From positions 248,001-312,000 of the forward strand of contig JAQGBZ010000007.1 of NCBI GenBank assembly GCA_034687125.1: 64,000 nt of DNA. Direction: 5' to 3'. The stretch comes from Neelides folsomi (lineage: Eukaryota > Arthropoda > Collembola > Neelipleona > Neelidae). The notes below the pieces were generated by a model, which was given only the letters and a program-made list of their open reading frames with translations, was not told the origin of the DNA and did no database searches. This document shows positions 58,752 to 64,000 of the stretch, piece after piece (the first letter of the stretch is position 1; the number at the start of each line of letters is the position of its first letter). The position numbers were made by a program, and so were the translations under genes.

Positions 58752-61700
58752 ATGATTTCAAACGCTGAGATGGCGAATCTGGCCAAGGAGAATAAATCTT
58801 ATTACTGTGAAAATATCACAACTCTTTACAATGAAGGACTCTATACGAATGTCACAGCTCTGGTAAGTTCATTTTCCATTTTCACCAAAAATATTTTATA
58901 AACCTTAACTATTTAAATAAACACATTAACATTTGTTCTCACTTCTCACCATTAATTGAATCGGAATTTATTTTGACCATTTGGCTAATATTATGATTAT
59001 CTTAATGCTTCTTAGGGCCCCATGATCCTTACAATTTGTGAACGCTCTCCTGAATTGCTTCCTCCACAAGAACAACTTCAAGTTCTTTCGCACATCGGAG
59101 ATTCCTGTTACAATCTGATTGAATTTGCTCGGGCTGACATTTATTACCGAAAGGCTCTTCAAATGTTTAAATATCTGGTCAAATCTCATCCTCACTTGAA
59201 AGAAGTATTGACAGAAGAAGTTAGCAGTGGTATGTGTTTTCTCGAATATTATATATTTAGTCGATCATTTTTTATATTATTTTATGAATCTAACTAACTT
59301 TAAGTAAATATGAAATTTTATTTAGAAATCAAGTATAAGATCCATTTATGCCATGTGATGTGCAAAAGACCTCTGGAGGCTTTAAGCATGTTACAAAGTA
59401 TTCCTGCCAAATGCCGCACTGCTAAAGTGAACATGGCCCTCGGGAAACTTTATCTGAACAGTGGTATGGAAAGAGCTGCTATAACGTCTTTCAAGGAAGT
59501 CTTAAGAGTAATAAATCAAGGAACTTATTAGTTGAATATTAGGATCATATTTTAATTTATTTTCTTGGATCATCTGTAGGAGATTCCAATGGCCATCGAA
59601 GCTGCTGAAAATCTCTTGATGCTCGGGGTAAAAGAGTGCGATGTGAAGGGATTCATTCACCAAAAGTCTAAGCAGTCCCACCCTGAATGGTAATTAATAT
59701 CCCAATAAATTCAATTGAATCCTTTCATTGTAAAATAATAAAACATATTTAATAAAGACTAAAAGTTAGTAATAGTTATGTAACTTTCATACATTACAAG
59801 TTTTAACGCTATTAAAATTCTTGATATAATGTCTCATTAACTAGGTATTATACCTGGCTGAAAGGGAATAGCTATCTGTACGCACGTGATTATCCTGAAG
59901 CCCTGAAGATCTTCAATCACCTCCATGAAAGAACATCACTTCAATGTAATCATTCAGTTTTGGTCGCAATTGGAACGACTCACTTTATGTCTGGAGAGTA
60001 CAAAAAAGCCATCAATCCCCTCACAGTGGTAATTTGGTTAAAATTATTCAATTGAATTTATTGTTAGTCTATACCTAATTTAATCATTAGTGTATTTGAA
60101 TTATAACCTATTTGTTTCTTCAATTGAGTTTGTGAAATAAAACTTTTTTGAAATCCAGGCCCACAGCAGTGAAATTCCCAATATGCGAGGAATGGATCTA
60201 TTAGCTTATTCCCTTTGGCATGAAAAGCGAACAATGGATTTGGACAAGTTGATGGTGAAATTGACGGATGTTGCTTATACTGACATGAAAAGTGAACCTT
60301 GGGTCGCGACTGCTTACTATGCTCATGGAACCAATCGCAGCACAAGAGCTATTTATTTTGCTCATCGAGTAACTCACCGCTCTCATTCCAAATTATTTAT
60401 GCTCCAACTATGTAATGTTTAACGCTTATGGATAATTACATTTAATTTCAGGCTGCTACTGCTCAAGGAATGAGACATCTCGAGGGCCTCTTGGCCAAAG
60501 GTCACATTCTTCTCGAATTGAAGAAACATCAAGAGGCTGTGATTTGCTTTAGAGAAGCTATGACCATCAACACATTCAGATTCGAACCCCACAAAGGCAT
60601 TGTTGATTGCTACATTGCTTTGAATCGATACAGAGACGCCCTTACAATTGCAACTGTCGCGTCAAAGAAGCTTGGCCAAACCCCACGAGTTTTAACAGTA
60701 ATCACCCGAATGTTTAATTTCAAGAATAACAAAAATGAATTCTTTCAGATGTGTGCGAGTGCCTTGAAGAAAGATCCCCTCACGACTGCAAAAGCAAAGA
60801 GTTATCTGGAAAAAGCTCTCAATCAAGATCCATCATATATTCCAGCTATATTTATGCTTGTTGATATCTACGAACAGGTTAATAACAAAGACCTTTCCAT
60901 TGATATTATAAGAAAACATTTTATAGAGTTACAGAGTTCTTTCTTATATCTTATATAGTAAGAAAGTAACTTAAAAAAATTAAATCAATATTGAATAAAT
61001 GGTCATCAGATGATTAAAATAAATGGGTTTTGTATTAAAGGGGGGCCAATATGCTGCCGCAATCGAGATTCTTAATAAGCAAGTTAAATCACAAATCAAC
61101 CCTCCACAACTTCATTTGAAATTAGCGAATCTTCTCTGCAAAAATAATATGGAAGACAAAGCTGCGGATCATTTTGCCATAGCCTTACGGTATTAAAAGA
61201 ATGAATGAGTATTTAAATTCATGCCCATAAACACATTCTTTTTTTTTGTTATTATTCAATGTACGGCAATGTATTCAGTTGTCTCTTGGATATTTTCTTA
61301 TTTAACAAACTATTACACTTAATTATCCTCATTTATATTTATATAAGCTTAGTACATTTATTGTGAAATAATTTCATCTTATCAAAAACCACTGACTGAG
61401 GCGCATGTTGTGTAAGATTAAAGAAAAAATTTAGCGAAGCAAATTTTCAGTTTATTTTATTTATTGATGCTTTTTAAGACTGTTAAGCATCCAAATTATT
61501 GTTTAACATAATTAATAAAAAAAATATAGTATGATAAATTCTAGGTTGGATCCGAGTAACCGAGATGCCAAAGAAGGATTAAATAAATTGGATCCAGCTG
61601 CGCGACTTGTGACCCATGATACCCAAACTTCGTACGAGCTTGGAGAAGATGTGGATCTAGACGAGGATGACGATGACGTTGGTTTAAATAGCTCTGATTA

Positions 61701-61851
61701 ATAAACTAATTTGTCTATGTATCGTAGGGGCAGGGGTTTATTATAAGTATTATAGTATAATTTGAATTTTTCATAGGCTGAACAAGCTGACAGCGAAGTT
61801 GAGGCCTCGTTGTGGTCATCTCCCGATTTCAATCTCAATACTTCAAACTGA
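58752..61851 (+). CDS. Anaphase-promoting complex subunit 7 (APC7), ten exons, 597 aa
   Basis: Exons: 58752-58862, 59016-59229, 59326-59507, 59580-59689, 59845-60028, 60159-60368, 60452-60877, 61041-61189, 61545-61677, 61777-61851 (1794 nt, phases join). APC7 is a TPR scaffold of the APC/C ubiquitin ligase, which drives metaphase-to-anaphase and mitotic exit. The chain is alpha-helical TPR repeats throughout, for example YCENITTLYNEGLYTNVTAL at the start, RTAKVNMALGKLYLNSGMER, LEGLLAKGHILLELKKHQEA, AKSYLEKALNQDPSYIPAI and DKAADHFAIALRLDPSNRDA. It ends in an acidic segment (DVDLDEDDDD) and SEVEASLWSS, as in other APC7 proteins. The length is close to the human protein (about 600 aa). Reading through the weak donor at 61678 (GTTGGT) gives an alternative end after seven codons (61699-61701). 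Confidence 0.93.
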
Positions 61852-64000
61852 CGATAATTAATTTCTTATATTTACCATATATTTGATTACTGCAATTATG
61901 TTGTTGTTTATTGATCTTAAATTTTATAAATTTTAAATATTGTGCCAGGATAGGAAGCTTTTAACTCATTGACTCGTATTCTCATTTTAATTTCTTGAAA
62001 GCACTCGTTTAGTTGTCGATATTGTCTAATACTGTGATATTATTTTTTTAATTCGAGGTAATGTTCGCAATCATAATGTATAATGTATAATGAATTAACA
62101 AATTAATAATGAATAGCAATGTATAATGAATTAACAATTGAAATTTTAAAATTGAACTGAACACATTGCTATTTATATTATAGATATTTTAATCAAGATT
62201 ATTGGGGTCGATCGATTATTAACGAATGTAAAGATCTAAAAATATATATTATATTTATAAACACATTATTTCCATTTTTTATTAATAATTAAAACTACCC
62301 CAAAATATCTTCTTTATTAGGTAATATGTATCTGAAATATTTATTTTTTTACTCGATTGTAAGGCCACTTGCCTTCATTGCTTAATTTACCTATTCTTTG
62401 TTAAATTACAATTGGTGTGAAATTTTTAGCATGATTTGGCACGAGAATTTATCGTGTCTGATAAAATTTACATATTTTAAATAATGGCTGATATTCGAAG
62501 GTACAAATTGTCAAAATCTTCGTTTATTCTTCCATTTTAAAAATCACAATATTATTGTAAAAGTTTTATACCAATGGCGATTTTTGACAATAAATGAAAG
62601 CTTGATATTTAATATTGCAAATTTCTCTTTGTGTAATATATTCATTTTCATCATCATCATCATCATCATCATTAAATATATATCTTAAAAGTTTGGTCTT
62701 ATATGGAATAAACAGAAATGGTAGAAGGATGAGATTAATAAGGGCTTGTAGGAAGAAAAAAGTCAATTGATGCCTTATGAAGGTGCAGAGGAAGTATTTA
62801 TTTGAGGAAGAATTTGAATGAATTTGGATTGGAAATAGCCTTCTAGTTCAAGTCCTTAAATGAACCATTTATCTTCTCATAGTGACCAGGGTAGAGGCAG
62901 ATTAAGGTGGGAACTCCAACACACACCGGTTTCTTTTTAATAGGAATTTATATATAAGGTAGGAACAAGACAATCTTTTATTTATTATTTACATCCACCT
63001 TGAACCAATCCAATAGTTTTTCAACTTCTGTTAAATTGATTCCAATTTATCCGAACTCCTATTGTACACAATTTGACCATTTTTGGGCATGTTTTCATTT
63101 CGCAGAGCTTCACATCTTTTAATCTGAGAGTTGTATTCACGTTCTTAATAATATTATTATAATAAGAATGCATACATCTGGATATGATATGCCTAGATTT
63201 AGCATAAGTAGATATACACACAGGCAACATTTATGAGTAATATTTTTACAATAATTTTCGCATACTATGGTAGTATCTCCTTATTTGAACTTTTATTATA
63301 GAAAGCAATTAATTAGCAGTAAATGCTAAATTGACAAGTGGATGAGGATGGTTTACACTTGACATGTCTGTCTAATAATGGACCGGAAATAAGCTTTTAC
63401 TTTTCATGTTATTGATATTGAAAATGTTTATTTATTTGTTTTTTAAATGTACATATTTAAATGGATATGTATTGTATTAACTAAATTTATGATAAATTTC
63501 TAATCGGATAAATTTATTTATATCAGGAGAAAATAATATTTTTTTGTATTATACCTACTACTAGTAAGTACTTAGGTAATTTGTATATAAAAATGTACGT
63601 TTAATACATATATGATTAGCTAGAGAGTCCTTAGAGTGCAACGAAATTGAGTGTAAATTTGAATTAATAAAACTGATTTGTCAGAAAAGGAATTTTGTTC
63701 AAAATATCACGATCATCCTTCATTGAATAATAATGTAAATTATAAAGAGGAAGAGAAATGAAAAAAACCCTTATTTGGAGCTGGAGGAGGAAGAAGAAAA
63801 GATCCAACATGGAACAACCAAATAATTCCACAGAATCTGACATGGATCAAAGGACGTTGAGATTTAATTGTTATTCGATTGTCACTTACAATACTTTGTA
63901 CAACACATGAAATCACATGCATTCTCAAACTCTCGCTGACTGAGTGAGTTAAGTAACAACAAGAAATGACCTAGGAAGCTCTAAAAATGGGGAAGGAGAG
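61852..64000. other. AT-rich right edge with weak minus-strand exon candidates
   Basis: It contains the APC7 3' flank and a TCA microsatellite. Two short minus-strand openings that end in stops at 62843 and 63031 look protein-like; the second has AATAAA about 45 bases after it. They may be the 3' end of a gene lying beyond the window, but no family is recognised. Confidence 0.35.
62648..62672. repeat. TCA microsatellite
   Basis: Eight TCA units. On the minus strand they make the Asp run of a chance opening (62766-62566). Confidence 0.85.

Noticed and set aside
62566-62766. 66-codon minus-strand opening with an Asp run
   Set aside because: The Asp run is simply the TCA microsatellite; the rest is AT-rich text without a motif.

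Overview
The window is animal nuclear DNA. Genes are split into short exons with GT-AG introns, coding blocks sit in AT-rich DNA, and poly(A) signals follow several stop codons. Gene content (a Rbp6-type Musashi, a histone-H1-like N-terminal extension on ribosomal protein L23a, a secreted group III phospholipase A2, FAAH-like amidase, Rab34/36, DNTTIP1, APC7) fits an arthropod. A crustacean such as a copepod is my guess, not something the sequence proves. Exon boundaries below were derived by hand from splice sites, reading-frame phase and family motifs; phases close exactly across every multi-exon model.

Layout. 1-495 (+) is the 3' end of an unidentified gene. 733-2869 (-) is a complete eight-exon secreted group III phospholipase A2. 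4393-5788 (-) is a six-exon Rab34/Rab36-like GTPase, divergently arranged with 6457-7698 (+), ribosomal protein L23a (uL23) with a long basic N-terminus. 8094-38861 (+) is a roughly 31 kb Musashi (Rbp6-type) RNA-binding protein gene with 15 coding exons and a probable alternative 3' end inside intron 9. 41138-43920 (-) is a fatty-acid amide hydrolase (FAAH1-like) lacking only its first exon(s). 43.9-55.0 kb has no gene I can defend. 55035-57771 (-) is a DNTTIP1 homologue with a long extra C-terminal tail, head-to-head with 58752-61851 (+), the anaphase-promoting complex subunit APC7. 61.9-64.0 kb is AT-rich with only weak exon candidates.

The genes are not an operon-like pathway. They are unrelated housekeeping and regulatory genes: translation (uL23), membrane traffic (Rab34), post-transcriptional control (Musashi), lipid signalling or lipid breakdown (PLA2, FAAH), histone deacetylase complex (DNTTIP1) and cell-cycle ubiquitination (APC7). 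The two head-to-head pairs (Rab34/uL23 and DNTTIP1/APC7) could share promoters.

I found no CRISPR array, prokaryotic feature, tRNA, rRNA or recognisable complete transposon. The most interesting signals are the alternative Ala-rich C-terminus of Musashi, the DNTTIP1 tail, a long inverted repeat at 39.9 kb, two diverged local duplications in Musashi intron 14, and a GC-richer gene-poor block at 47.2-51.5 kb.
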